This document shows, piece by piece, positions 1-7,360 of a stretch of 40,582 nucleotides of DNA. The first letter of the stretch is position 1; each line of letters starts with the position of its first letter. The position numbers were made by a program, and so were the translations under genes. Under the pieces are notes generated by a model that was not told where the DNA came from, searched no databases, and was given only the letters and a program-made list of their open reading frames with translations. Source of the DNA: Chlamydiota bacterium (lineage in GTDB: Bacteria > Chlamydiota > Chlamydiia > Chlamydiales > SM23-39); assembly GCA_027451585.1 (NCBI GenBank), contig DAIDIZ010000009.1, positions 1 through 40,582 of the forward strand, given 5' to 3'.

Positions 1-238
1 TGTCTGCCCTTATCTGCCCTTCGGCTATGACATTTTTCTTCTCAGCCCAACTTTGCAATAGTGTTGTTCCTGTCTTCTGAATTGCATCAACAACGGCTTC
101 TTCTGCGTCGTCTCCATTATTCAGTTCTTCAAACGCATCTCTATCTGTAATGTCGATCATTTCCAAAATACAGGCTTTCATCTTGGGGTTGGATCTTAGC
201 GCCGCAAAAATAGCTTTTTCTTCTTCGTCTATTTCCAT
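1..238 (-). CDS. Transposase N-terminal part (ISKra4-like?), truncated by window edge
   Basis: Reading down from an ATG at 238-236, the frame is open for 79 codons to the window edge. A strong Shine-Dalgarno AAGGAGG lies at 248-254. The peptide is acidic and helical, beginning MEIDEEEKAIFAALRSNPK and containing GDDAEEAVVDAIQKTG followed by LLQSWAEKKN. The pattern of an acidic DAEE segment followed by LLQ-WAE resembles the N-termini of ISKra4-family transposases as I remember them, but the catalytic part is outside the window, so the family is tentative. The translation is of good quality, so this copy may be intact, unlike the right-hand copy whose start codon is lost. Confidence 0.55.
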   Translation of the reverse strand, partial: MEIDEEEKAIFAALRSNPKMKACILEMIDITDRDAFEELNNGDDAEEAVVDAIQKTGTTLLQSWAEKKNVIAEGQIRAD

Positions 239-355
239 AACAATCATCCTCCTTAAGGTGAGCACTTTACTCCTCAATCCTTTATCGAGACTGTAAAATG
301 TGGCCAATCATTATGTCATGAAAAAATTTTCCTATGTACCACTTTTAGTCACACC
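1..355 (-). mobile_element. Outer end of an insertion sequence, running off the window
   Basis: About 115 bases of non-coding leader (241-355) precede a transposase-like reading frame that runs off the left edge. The leader is closely matched, in inverted orientation, by 40431-40582 at the other end of the window, including shared strings such as ataggaaaattttttcatg and aaaggattgag. Two copies of a non-coding leader plus the following codons, pointing outward from the window, indicate a repeated mobile element. The outer boundary near 350-360 is inferred from where similarity between the copies fades. I could not define exact terminal repeats or a target duplication. Confidence 0.6.
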
Positions 356-479
356 CCACGCGCTTAAAAGGATTGTAAGAAAGTATAAGGATCGAATAGA
401 TTTAGACTCGGCAAAAAGTCTGCACTTCTTTGATAAAAAAGAGAGTGTCCACAAAAGCTTGTTGTGAAGGAGTTGTTAC

Positions 480-1064
480 ATGCGACAGAAACTGCTTATC
501 TCTGCGTTTTTGAAAATCGGCGTTTTATTAGGTAATATCGGTCCCTCTGGATTTGACCCTTTTCTGAATGATTGTTTTGTCGAGACGGGGACTTTTAGCG
601 GAGATGGAGTTATAAAAGCTCTCAACGCAGGATTCTCAAGAATCTTTTCTATAGAATCAGACCCAAACAATTATAGGGATTGTTGCAATCGTCTAGAGGG
701 GATTTTTAAGGTAAAACTCTTTCATGGAGATTCGTCAAAAGATCTGTGGGCAATTATTCAAAATATAGAAACGCCGATTACTTTTTGGCTGGATGCGCAT
801 ATTTTCCCTCCAATTAAAGGGAAAAACTGCCCACTCTTAGAAGAGCTAGATCAAATTCAACAACACCCTATTAAAACACACACTATCCTTATCGATGATA
901 TGCATTGCTGTGGGACGGAAGCGTTTGATTTTCTTTCACAAGAAGATATTAAGAAGAAAATTTGGGAAATTAATCCTGACTATGAAATTTCTTATTGCCC
1001 AGGTGGTAATCAAGGTGAATACCCGGAAAATGTGATGGTTGCTAGGATTTCAAAACCACAGTAA
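480..1064 (+). CDS. Class I SAM-dependent methyltransferase-like protein
   Basis: The 194-residue product has a VETGTFSGDG segment (about residues 33-42) followed by an acidic strand end, IFSIESDPNNY. This is the usual order of glycine-rich motif I and the ribose-binding acidic residue in Rossmann-type methyltransferases. A later ITFWLDAHIFPP and TILIDDMHCCG resemble FkbM/DUF-type methyltransferases in which the D-x-H stretch lies near the substrate. The ATG at 480 has a GAAGGAG ribosome-binding site at 466-472. The gene is monocistronic, visibly richer in A+T than its neighbours and adjacent to an insertion sequence, so lateral acquisition is likely. The substrate is unknown. Confidence 0.6.
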   Translation: MRQKLLISAFLKIGVLLGNIGPSGFDPFLNDCFVETGTFSGDGVIKALNAGFSRIFSIESDPNNYRDCCNRLEGIFKVKLFHGDSSKDLWAIIQNIETPITFWLDAHIFPPIKGKNCPLLEELDQIQQHPIKTHTILIDDMHCCGTEAFDFLSQEDIKKKIWEINPDYEISYCPGGNQGEYPENVMVARISKPQ

Positions 1065-1235
1065 AGAAGTAGTTAGAAAATCCCATTTGGAAGCGGTTTT
1101 GTCCTTTTGACATTGGTTGGGATTTATCGAAAATCGGTTGGAGGCCTCCAAGAGGTTATATCGGAGGAATGAGGTCCCTTTCGCGCAGCTTAAAAACCGG
1201 TTCTTAGCTTGTTTCGGTATAAGTCACATCGAATC
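1065..1235. other. Intergenic stretch with a 14-base perfect palindrome
   Basis: This 171-base gap separates the methyltransferase-like gene from the converging lplA. It contains the perfect palindrome TTGGAGGCCTCCAA at 1138-1151, with no thymine run after it on either strand. A short open frame around 1128-1222 (+) has a plausible amino-acid mix but no start or family resemblance. It may be debris of an earlier gene. I see no clear terminator or promoter. Confidence 0.3.
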
Positions 1236-1913
1236 TCAAATTTCTGTTGTGGTGACAAAAACTTTATGCAGCACCGCCGTGTAAAACCGCTTTACAAGCT
1301 CTTGTTCGAGTCGTGCAATTAAATCGTCAGGAGAAACAAATCCTTGATCGCTTAACGAGCACAAAAACTCGTCATGCGATCGATCTTGTCGATAGGCAGG
1401 TCTTTTAGCGGGCATCAACAGATAGCCCATATTGCTCTTTTGAAAATTCCACAGAAAAGAGGTGTGATGCAGCCATCTCTCCTTCCGGATATATTGGGCA
1501 TTTCCGCCGCATTTCTTATCCTTGATCACGTAATCATTTTCTAAAAGGGCAAATCCGGGAATATTCCAGGCCGCTTGATAGAGCGAAGCGGTCCATCGAA
1601 GAATGGTTTCGGGAAAAGCGGGCCAATCGAATGTCTTTTTGGAAAAAATAAAGGTGATGAAAAGGGTCTCTTCATCGACAATCACAGTTCCACCTCCACT
1701 AAATCGACGCAAGATGGGGATTTGATCTTGAACTGCTTTCTCTTGATCGATGAGAAGATCGGGGTTCCCCGAAATCCCCATCACAATAGTTCGAGGAGAT
1801 CCAATATTGGTAAGGCAAAAATTCCGATCATCTTCACGAAGAAGCCTCTCTTCAAGGGCAAGTTGCTCAGCAATCGGAACATTTTTTAGTGAGATCAGGT
1901 GAAGGGGTGTCAT
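1236..1913 (-). CDS. lplA: Lipoate-protein ligase A family protein
   Basis: This 225-residue protein belongs to the lipoate/biotin ligase fold. It carries the signature RRFSGGGTVIVD (residues 69-80), which in LplA forms the lipoyl-AMP binding loop, and a KDKKCGGNAQ segment (131-140) holding the expected catalytic lysine region. It would attach lipoate or octanoate to the lipoyl domains of 2-oxoacid dehydrogenases, fitting the lpdA and lipA genes elsewhere in this window. Its ATG overlaps the stop codon of mnmG by four bases (ATGA), so translation is probably coupled. I recall the same mnmG-lplA pair in Chlamydia trachomatis. It is shorter than E. coli LplA (about 338 residues) and seems to lack the C-terminal domain. 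Confidence 0.85.
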   Translation of the reverse strand: MTPLHLISLKNVPIAEQLALEERLLREDDRNFCLTNIGSPRTIVMGISGNPDLLIDQEKAVQDQIPILRRFSGGGTVIVDEETLFITFIFSKKTFDWPAFPETILRWTASLYQAAWNIPGFALLENDYVIKDKKCGGNAQYIRKERWLHHTSFLWNFQKSNMGYLLMPAKRPAYRQDRSHDEFLCSLSDQGFVSPDDLIARLEQELVKRFYTAVLHKVFVTTTEI

Positions 1914-3730
1914 TCTTTCTTCAGAGCAACCAAAAGAACCGAAATGTCAGACGGGGTGACTCCTGGAATCCGGGAAGCTTGTCCGAGATTTTCGGGTGTG
2001 AAGCGGAAAAGTTTCTGTTTTGCTTCTGTCCTAAGTCCTGTCGTCGCTTGATAGGGAAAGTCTTTTGGAATCCGCACAACATCGAGGTGTTCGAGCTTGG
2101 CGACTTCTTTCGTTTGCCGATCAATATACCCTGCATACTTGAGTTCTGTTTCAATTTGCGTATTGATATCCACGCCATGATCGAGGACTTCTACGGGATA
2201 GGTGCTCAAAGCGAGAGAATAGGTCCAATCGGGCCGAGAAATAATCTGAGCTAAAGAAGATCCTTTTCCTTCTATCGCTTTATAAACTTTGGAAAGACGG
2301 GATACTTCTTTTTCAATGAGCTCTTTTTTCTTCGTCACTCGGGTGTATTGTTCAAAAGAAATCGTCCCCCAATTGTAACATGTGGGACGGAGACGAAGAT
2401 CGGCGTTATCTTGACGAAGTAGGAGTCGGTGCTCCGCCCGACTTGTGAACATCCGGTAAGGCTCCAACAGATCAAAACGGATGAGATCATCGATCATGAC
2501 GCCGAGATAGGCTTCACTCCTCTTCAGAATAAAGGAGGGTTTGCCCAACACTTGGCCGGCCGCGTTAATCCCTGCGATAATTCCCTGCCCCGCGGCCTCT
2601 TCGTAACCGGTGGTCCCATTGACTTGCCCCGCAAGAAAAAGCCCTGCAATGAGCTTGGTTTCAAGAGTAGGATAGATCTGATCGCTCAAAACGTAATCAT
2701 ATTCAATCGCATAGGCGGGACGCATGACTTCTGCTTTCTCTAGGCCGGTGACCGTATGGATCATATCAAGCTGTACATCAAAGGGAAGAGATGAAGAGAT
2801 CCCGTTTACGTAAACCTCTTCGGTATGAATCCCTTCTGGCTCAAGAAAAATTTGGTGCCGCTCTTTATCAGCAAAGCGAACTACTTTATCTTCAATTGAG
2901 GGACAGTAACGGGGGCCTACGCCTTTGATCGCCCCCGAATACATGGGAGATCGATGGAGATTATTGCGGATGATGGCGTGTGTCTCGGGCGTTGTATAGG
3001 TGATATGACAAGGGATTTGGGGCATCTTCTCTTCAGGCTCATCGTAGGAAAAAACCACGCCTTCCTCTCCAAGCTGTTCTTCGCAACGAGCAAAATCAAT
3101 ACTCCGCCGATTGATCCGAGGAGGGGTTCCTGTCTTGAGCCTTCCTAAACGAAAGCCGAGCGCTTCCAAACAAGGAGAAATCCCTGTAGAAGCTTTGTCA
3201 CCACCTCGCCCCCCTGAGAAGTTCGTCTCTCCTATATGGAGAAGTCCTCTCATGAAGGTGCCTGAAGACAGGATAACAGTCTTGGCTTCATAGGTAATTC
3301 CTTCTTGGGTTATGACGCCGACAATCTTCTCTTGTTCGACAAGAAGGGTCTCAGTTGTCCCCTGCTGAATCTCTAGATGAGGAGTTCTCTCAAGACGATG
3401 CTTCATTTCCTGTGCGTAGGCCGCTTTGTCAGCTTGCGAACGGGGAGATCGGACCGACGGCCCTTTTGAACTATTGAGCATCCGAAATTGGATACTTCTT
3501 CGATCGGCTACTTTCCCCATCAGACCACCCAGAGCATCGATCTCTCGAACGATATGCCCTTTAGCAGTTCCCCCAATAGAAGGATTGCAGCTCATCTTTC
3601 CAATTGTATCGAGATTCATCGTGAGCAAGAGCGTCTCTGCCCCCATGCGAGCAGCAATATGAGCCGCCTCGCAACCAGCATGACCGGCTCCGATGACCAA
3701 TACATCAAAAATTTTTGGATACTTCCACAT
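1910..3730 (-). CDS. mnmG: tRNA uridine-5-carboxymethylaminomethyl modification enzyme MnmG (GidA)
   Basis: The 606-residue product has the FAD-binding signature VIGAGHAGCEAA at residues 12-23, followed by the conserved MSCNPSIGG and CPSIEDK segments of MnmG. The C-terminus carries the helical RIPGVTP motif region. With MnmE, MnmG installs the cmnm5 modification on wobble uridine of several tRNAs. The length is normal for the family. The start ATG at 3730 has no strong Shine-Dalgarno sequence; an 8-bp stem (3741-3765) lies just upstream in the leader, between this gene and the small basic gene in front. The downstream lplA overlaps by four bases. Confidence 0.97.
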   Translation of the reverse strand: MWKYPKIFDVLVIGAGHAGCEAAHIAARMGAETLLLTMNLDTIGKMSCNPSIGGTAKGHIVREIDALGGLMGKVADRRSIQFRMLNSSKGPSVRSPRSQADKAAYAQEMKHRLERTPHLEIQQGTTETLLVEQEKIVGVITQEGITYEAKTVILSSGTFMRGLLHIGETNFSGGRGGDKASTGISPCLEALGFRLGRLKTGTPPRINRRSIDFARCEEQLGEEGVVFSYDEPEEKMPQIPCHITYTTPETHAIIRNNLHRSPMYSGAIKGVGPRYCPSIEDKVVRFADKERHQIFLEPEGIHTEEVYVNGISSSLPFDVQLDMIHTVTGLEKAEVMRPAYAIEYDYVLSDQIYPTLETKLIAGLFLAGQVNGTTGYEEAAGQGIIAGINAAGQVLGKPSFILKRSEAYLGVMIDDLIRFDLLEPYRMFTSRAEHRLLLRQDNADLRLRPTCYNWGTISFEQYTRVTKKKELIEKEVSRLSKVYKAIEGKGSSLAQIISRPDWTYSLALSTYPVEVLDHGVDINTQIETELKYAGYIDRQTKEVAKLEHLDVVRIPKDFPYQATTGLRTEAKQKLFRFTPENLGQASRIPGVTPSDISVLLVALKKE

Positions 3731-3740
3731 GAAATGATCG

Positions 3741-3765
3741 GAGATCCCTTTTTGAGGGGGATCTC
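3741..3765 (-). promoter_or_regulatory. Hairpin in the mnmG leader
   Basis: GAGATCCC (3741-3748) pairs with GGGATCTC (3758-3765) around a 9-base loop. It sits 10 bases upstream of the mnmG start and just after the small basic gene. There is no thymine run downstream on the minus strand, so it is a poor rho-independent terminator. It could attenuate, process or stabilise the message. Confidence 0.35.
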
Positions 3766-3771
3766 TCGTAC

Positions 3772-3861
3772 CTATTTTTTCTTATGTCGGTCGCGACGTC
3801 TGCGCTTTTTTCGTTTGTGACGGGCGATCTTCGCTCGTCGCTTTTTCTTGACTGAAGCCAT
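3772..3861 (-). CDS. 29-residue basic protein, COX24/AURKAIP1 (DUF1713) type, probable small ribosomal protein
   Basis: ATG at 3861-3859, stop TAG at 3774-3772. The peptide MASVKKKRRAKIARHKRKKR is followed by RRRDRHKKK, which is almost entirely lysine, arginine and histidine. This pattern (short start, KKRR-KI-RHKRKKR--R-RHKK) matches the COX24_C/AURKAIP1 domain family, whose mitochondrial member is small-subunit protein mS38 and which occurs as tiny stand-alone proteins in Bacteroidetes and Chlamydiae. A good AAGGG ribosome-binding site precedes the start. The gene is too short for most automatic callers. A role in the 30S subunit is inferred from the family, not shown here. Confidence 0.8.
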   Translation of the reverse strand: MASVKKKRRAKIARHKRKKRRRRDRHKKK

Positions 3862-4012
3862 AGACCCTTTTCTTTTGTAAAAAACACAGACCAGTTTAGG
3901 GCACTTCCTTCAAAAAGTAAAGTACCTTTTATCGAGAGCCCAAAATTTACCTGGTCGAGAATCCTCTTTTATTGGACAATAGGTGGCCGTGATTGATAAA
4001 AAAAGAGAAACG

Positions 4013-5257
4013 ATGCCCAATTTTAATGATTTTGATTTAGATAGCTCAATTTTGAAACTGCTTCAAGAGATCGGCTATGAAACACCTACACCGGTTCAAG
4101 AGACTTCTATCCCAAAGATCATCAATGGGTTGGATATCGTTGCATCGGCTCAAACGGGGACTGGGAAAACCGGTGCCTTTTTACTTCCTATCCTCCACTC
4201 GCTGATTAAATCGCCAAAACAAAAAAGTCCTCGAGCCCTCATTTTGGTCCCAACAAGGGAATTGGCGATGCAAATCACCAAAGAGGCTGAGAAATTCAGC
4301 AAATATCTTCCCCAAATAAAAACAGTTTGCATTTACGGTGGGGTCCCTTATCCTCCGCAAAGGAAAGCTTTGTCAAAACCGTACGATATCTTGATCGCAA
4401 CCCCCGGTCGATTGATGGATCATATGGACCGAGGCGCCATCGATTTAACGAAAATCAAAACCATCGTTCTCGACGAGGCTGATCGGATGCTCGATATGGG
4501 ATTCTTAGAACCTGTGGAATTCATCTCCGACCGATGCCCAAAAAATCGCCAAACGCTCCTCTTTTCCGCGACGATCGACAAGAAAATTCTTCAGATCTCA
4601 CAAAAACTGCAAAACAATCCGCAACAAGTGAAGATCGAATCGGAAAACTTGGCAAATGACAACATCGATCAAAAAGTATTTTACACCGATAGCTTCTCTC
4701 ATAAACTAAAACTCCTTGACCATTTTCTAGAGAAAGAGTCATTTGAACAGGCAATTGTTTTCACTGCCACCAAAAGACAGGCAAGTGAACTTGCGTTCTC
4801 CCTCCAAGAAAAAGGGAAACGGGCCGAAGCTTTGCATGGCGATATGAATCAAAGACAACGGTCTCGTGTAGTGGAAAAATTGCGCAAAAGACAGGTGCAG
4901 ATTCTCGTTGCAACCGACGTGGCAGCACGAGGGATCGATATCCCTACTCTCAATGTCGTCATCAATGTGGACCTCCCTTTCAAAGCGGAAGATTACGTTC
5001 ACCGCATTGGAAGAACTGGAAGAGCTGGCGCGAAGGGGGATGCGATCACGTTTGCCTCTCGTCAAGATAGACAGATGCTCGAAAAAATCGAAAGACTTCT
5101 CGGTAAACCCATTGTGGTCGATGTCGTCACAGGCTTAGAACCTCAGATGAAACCGCAACCCAAAAAGCCTTCTTTCCGTCCTCAAAATCGGAGGGGGGGA
5201 GGGAATTTTAAACGGGGCTTCAGCCGCGGATTCCGACCGAGTAACAGCTCTAGATAG
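4013..5257 (+). CDS. DEAD-box ATP-dependent RNA helicase, RhlE-like
   Basis: The 414-residue protein (from ATG 4013) shows the full set of DEAD-box motifs in order: Q-motif region GYETPTPVQ (21-29), Walker A AQTGTGKT (46-53), PTRELA (80-85), DEAD (154-157), SAT (185-187) and HRIGRTGRAG (330-339). The tail after residue 380 is rich in arginine, glycine and proline, with GGG and RGF repeats, typical of the RNA-binding extensions of RhlE/CsdA-like helicases. Likely roles are ribosome assembly or RNA unwinding. An in-frame GTG at 3983 would add ten residues; I prefer the ATG because the Q-motif spacing then fits the family. It is divergent from the small basic gene. Confidence 0.93.
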   Translation: MPNFNDFDLDSSILKLLQEIGYETPTPVQETSIPKIINGLDIVASAQTGTGKTGAFLLPILHSLIKSPKQKSPRALILVPTRELAMQITKEAEKFSKYLPQIKTVCIYGGVPYPPQRKALSKPYDILIATPGRLMDHMDRGAIDLTKIKTIVLDEADRMLDMGFLEPVEFISDRCPKNRQTLLFSATIDKKILQISQKLQNNPQQVKIESENLANDNIDQKVFYTDSFSHKLKLLDHFLEKESFEQAIVFTATKRQASELAFSLQEKGKRAEALHGDMNQRQRSRVVEKLRKRQVQILVATDVAARGIDIPTLNVVINVDLPFKAEDYVHRIGRTGRAGAKGDAITFASRQDRQMLEKIERLLGKPIVVDVVTGLEPQMKPQPKKPSFRPQNRRGGGNFKRGFSRGFRPSNSSR

Positions 5258-5356
5258 GGTTACAAACTCCTAAGGGGGTTTTGGTGGCGTACTAAGCTTC
5301 AGAGTCAGGACCGTTTGAGCGTGATGCATTTCGCCCCGGATTCCCGCCGTGGGAAA

Positions 5357-5404
5357 CGATTTAAAGCTGTCAAGTTTTGATTGAAGGTTTGACGCTTTAA
5401 ATCG
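5357..5404. terminator. Long hairpin between convergent genes
   Basis: CGATTTAAAGC (5357-5367) plus GTCAA pair with TTGAC plus GCTTTAAATCG (ending 5404): 16 base pairs with one bulged T and a 15-base loop. It lies between the helicase gene (+) and the end of the cyo operon (-), where a bidirectional transcription end would be expected. No clean thymine run follows on either side, so a terminator role is inferred from position and stem strength. Confidence 0.4.
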
Positions 5405-5457
5405 GTTTACTTGGGGGTGCTTTTAGACTCGAAGGGGATACCACCTTTACTCAATTT

Positions 5458-6462
5458 TTACCAAAAAAGGGCGCAAGAAAGAATCATTACGACGAGCAAA
5501 GAGAAGCGAAACATCTTTCTTGCCCACCCTAAATCATCTTGCGTCCTCAATCCTTGCCAAGCCAGAAAAAGCCAAAAAGAGCCTAACGCAAGGGCTAGCG
5601 CAAGGTAGCCATAACCCCGGTATCCCAAAGGGAAAAAAAGCGTTGAAACAACCAAAAATCCTGCTGTGTAAAAAAACATCTGCCGCTTTGTCTCCTCCAT
5701 TCCTTTCGCTAAGGGAAAAACTGGAATATTGGCTGCTGCGTAATCATTTTGCCGAAAGATCGCGATTGCATAGGAATGGGGCATTTGCCAAAGAGCCATC
5801 ATCCCAAACAAAAGAGCTGCCCCACCTGTCACTTCTCCTGTAACAGCAGTAAATCCAACAACCGGAGGGACTGCGCCCGCTAAACTCCCGACAAGAATCC
5901 CGTGTCTCGAATAGTATTTCAAAAAACTGTACAGACAGACGTAGATAACAGCTCCCAAAAAAGCGATCGCTGTTGTGAGAGCTTGGGTCCCGTAAAAGAG
6001 AATACTGCCGCCTAGAAGGGCAAGAAAGGAACCAAAAAGAAGAGCTTTATGAAGACCTATCTCCCCCTTAGCAAGAGGTCTGTTTTGGGTCCTTTTCATC
6101 TTACTGTCAGCTTCTCGATCAATGCAATTATTGAACACGCAAGAGGCTCCCATGATGAGTAGAAGTCCTAAAAGGGTTGCTCCAAAGAGAGGAAAATCAA
6201 ACACCTCTCGAGAGGCTAATCCAAATCCTGCGGTCATCGTGATCGCATTCCCCGTCAGGATCCCGGGCTTGGTCAAAGCAAGATATATCGAAAATGATTC
6301 AAAAGTCGGCTTTTTGGCAGAGTCAAAGCTGGATAAATCGTTTGAACAAGGTGAGGATTGTATTTCCTCAATACTATCCACACCTTGTTCAAGCGATTTA
6401 TCAGCAACTTTCACGCCTGCCAAAAAGCCGACTTTTGAATCATTTTCGGTATAACTTCTCAT
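5458..6462 (-). CDS. cyoE: Protoheme IX farnesyltransferase (heme O synthase) with palindrome-encoded N-terminal extension
   Basis: The 334-residue polytopic membrane protein has the UbiA-family prenyl-diphosphate motif FNNCIDREADSK (about residues 110-121) and many hydrophobic segments. It converts heme B to heme O for the bo oxidase encoded just upstream. The conserved domain begins near residue 60 (YLALTKPG). The roughly 56 residues before it are encoded almost entirely by a 170-bp palindrome (6284-6453) and have no counterpart I recognise in CyoE/CtaB. The start ATG at 6462 overlaps the cyoD stop as TGATG; a GTG one codon earlier is also possible. Ordinary CyoE is about 290-300 residues, so the extension accounts for the extra length. 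Confidence 0.93.
   Translation of the reverse strand: MRSYTENDSKVGFLAGVKVADKSLEQGVDSIEEIQSSPCSNDLSSFDSAKKPTFESFSIYLALTKPGILTGNAITMTAGFGLASREVFDFPLFGATLLGLLLIMGASCVFNNCIDREADSKMKRTQNRPLAKGEIGLHKALLFGSFLALLGGSILFYGTQALTTAIAFLGAVIYVCLYSFLKYYSRHGILVGSLAGAVPPVVGFTAVTGEVTGGAALLFGMMALWQMPHSYAIAIFRQNDYAAANIPVFPLAKGMEETKRQMFFYTAGFLVVSTLFFPLGYRGYGYLALALALGSFWLFLAWQGLRTQDDLGWARKMFRFSLLVVMILSCALFW
6284..6453. repeat. 170-bp palindromic element inside the cyoE coding sequence
   Basis: The arms 6289-6320 and 6417-6448 are perfect 32-base reverse complements; pairing continues outward five more positions (one G-T) to 6284 and 6453. A second stem, 6332-6353 with 6381-6402, matches at 21 of 22 positions, and a central stem, 6355-6364 with 6370-6379, at 9 of 10, closing on a 5-base loop. 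The only unpaired internal stretches are 6321-6331 and 6403-6416. The element keeps the cyoE frame open. TATA occurs at both outer edges and may be part of the repeat or a target duplication. Confidence 0.9.
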
Positions 6463-6779
6463 CACATCATCGTGTAAGAATTAAGGTTATTCATGATCCA
6501 TAGCGATCCGCCTATGATCAAAAAAACAACCAGTGCCATGAAAAGAAACATGGCTAGATTCCATCGGGGTTTGGACTCGACTCCAATTTGAAAAAAGAAA
6601 ATGACCTGTCCAACTATTTGGAAAAATCCCAAAGCCGCAATCCCAACTAAATACTCTGTCGGGCGAAAAATGGGCTCAACGGCAATGAAATAGGCCCCAA
6701 CCGTACAGAGAACTGAAAGAACAAACCCAATGATGACGGGCCGTAAACTTCTATTCCAGCCATGGTGTGAATCAATCAT
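6462..6779 (-). CDS. cyoD: Cytochrome bo ubiquinol oxidase subunit IV
   Basis: The 105-residue protein starts [19 protein letters not shown] and has three hydrophobic helices, with the GQVIFFFQIG stretch typical of the CyoD/COX4_pro family. Subunit IV assists assembly of the oxidase and is not catalytic. The start at 6779 overlaps the cyoC stop by one base (TGATG), which favours it over an upstream in-frame methionine inside cyoC. The stop overlaps the cyoE start the same way. It is the fourth gene of the cyoABCDE operon. Confidence 0.93.
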   Translation of the reverse strand: MIDSHHGWNRSLRPVIIGFVLSVLCTVGAYFIAVEPIFRPTEYLVGIAALGFFQIVGQVIFFFQIGVESKPRWNLAMFLFMALVVFLIIGGSLWIMNNLNSYTMM

Positions 6780-7360
6780 CAGTTTTCTCCCATCAAATAC
6801 ACGATTGTGAAAATGCCCACCCAAATCAAGTTGATGAACTGCCAAAACAGGCGCAAACAGGTCAATCTTTGCAGGCTAAATGACGTAAATCCCTGTCTAA
6901 CAATAGGAAACAAAAGAACCAAAGTCCAGAGAAGGGCAAAGACAATATGGACGGCATGGGTTCCAAGCAGGGTAAAATAGGCGGATAGAAAAGCGCTTCT
7001 TCGCCAGTCATTACCAGCCTCGATCAGTTGAAGACATCCTTCCCATTCCATCCAAAGAAAAAGAGCTCCTAAAATAAAGGTAAGAATAAACCAATGAAAA
7101 GTGGCCCACTTTCGTTTTTGATGAGCAAAGACACCGGCTATTCCACTTGTAAAACTACATCCCAATAAAATTAGACTCTGAACGAGTGTAAAAGGAAGAG
7201 GGAAGAGCTCTGCAGCAGTGGGTCCTCCGAAGGTGCTGCCTCGCAAGACAAAGTAGGAAGCCAAAAGGGTGGCAAAGAGCACGAAATCGGTTAAAAGATA
7301 AAGCCAAAAGCCAAAAACCGTTTTGGAATAGGTATCGTGATGCGTGTCTGGATAATTCAT
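6779..7360 (-). CDS. cyoC: Cytochrome bo ubiquinol oxidase subunit III
   Basis: The 193-residue protein with five predicted helices matches heme-copper oxidase subunit III (COX3 family, short bacterial form without the first two helices). Recognisable segments are [21 protein letters not shown] near the start and [14 protein letters not shown] about two-thirds along. It stabilises the oxidase core. The ATG overlaps the cyoB stop by four bases (ATGA), and the downstream cyoD start overlaps its stop. The length is close to E. coli CyoC (204 residues). Confidence 0.95.
   Translation of the reverse strand: MNYPDTHHDTYSKTVFGFWLYLLTDFVLFATLLASYFVLRGSTFGGPTAAELFPLPFTLVQSLILLGCSFTSGIAGVFAHQKRKWATFHWFILTFILGALFLWMEWEGCLQLIEAGNDWRRSAFLSAYFTLLGTHAVHIVFALLWTLVLLFPIVRQGFTSFSLQRLTCLRLFWQFINLIWVGIFTIVYLMGEN

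Noticed and set aside
1138-1151. Perfect palindrome TTGGAGGCCTCCAA as a terminator
   Set aside because: It has no loop and no thymine run, so it is not a rho-independent terminator; it may be chance or a protein-binding site.
1889-2254. 121-residue plus-strand frame opposite mnmG
   Set aside because: It is antisense to the conserved C-terminal part of mnmG, with cysteine- and phenylalanine-rich composition typical of shadow frames.
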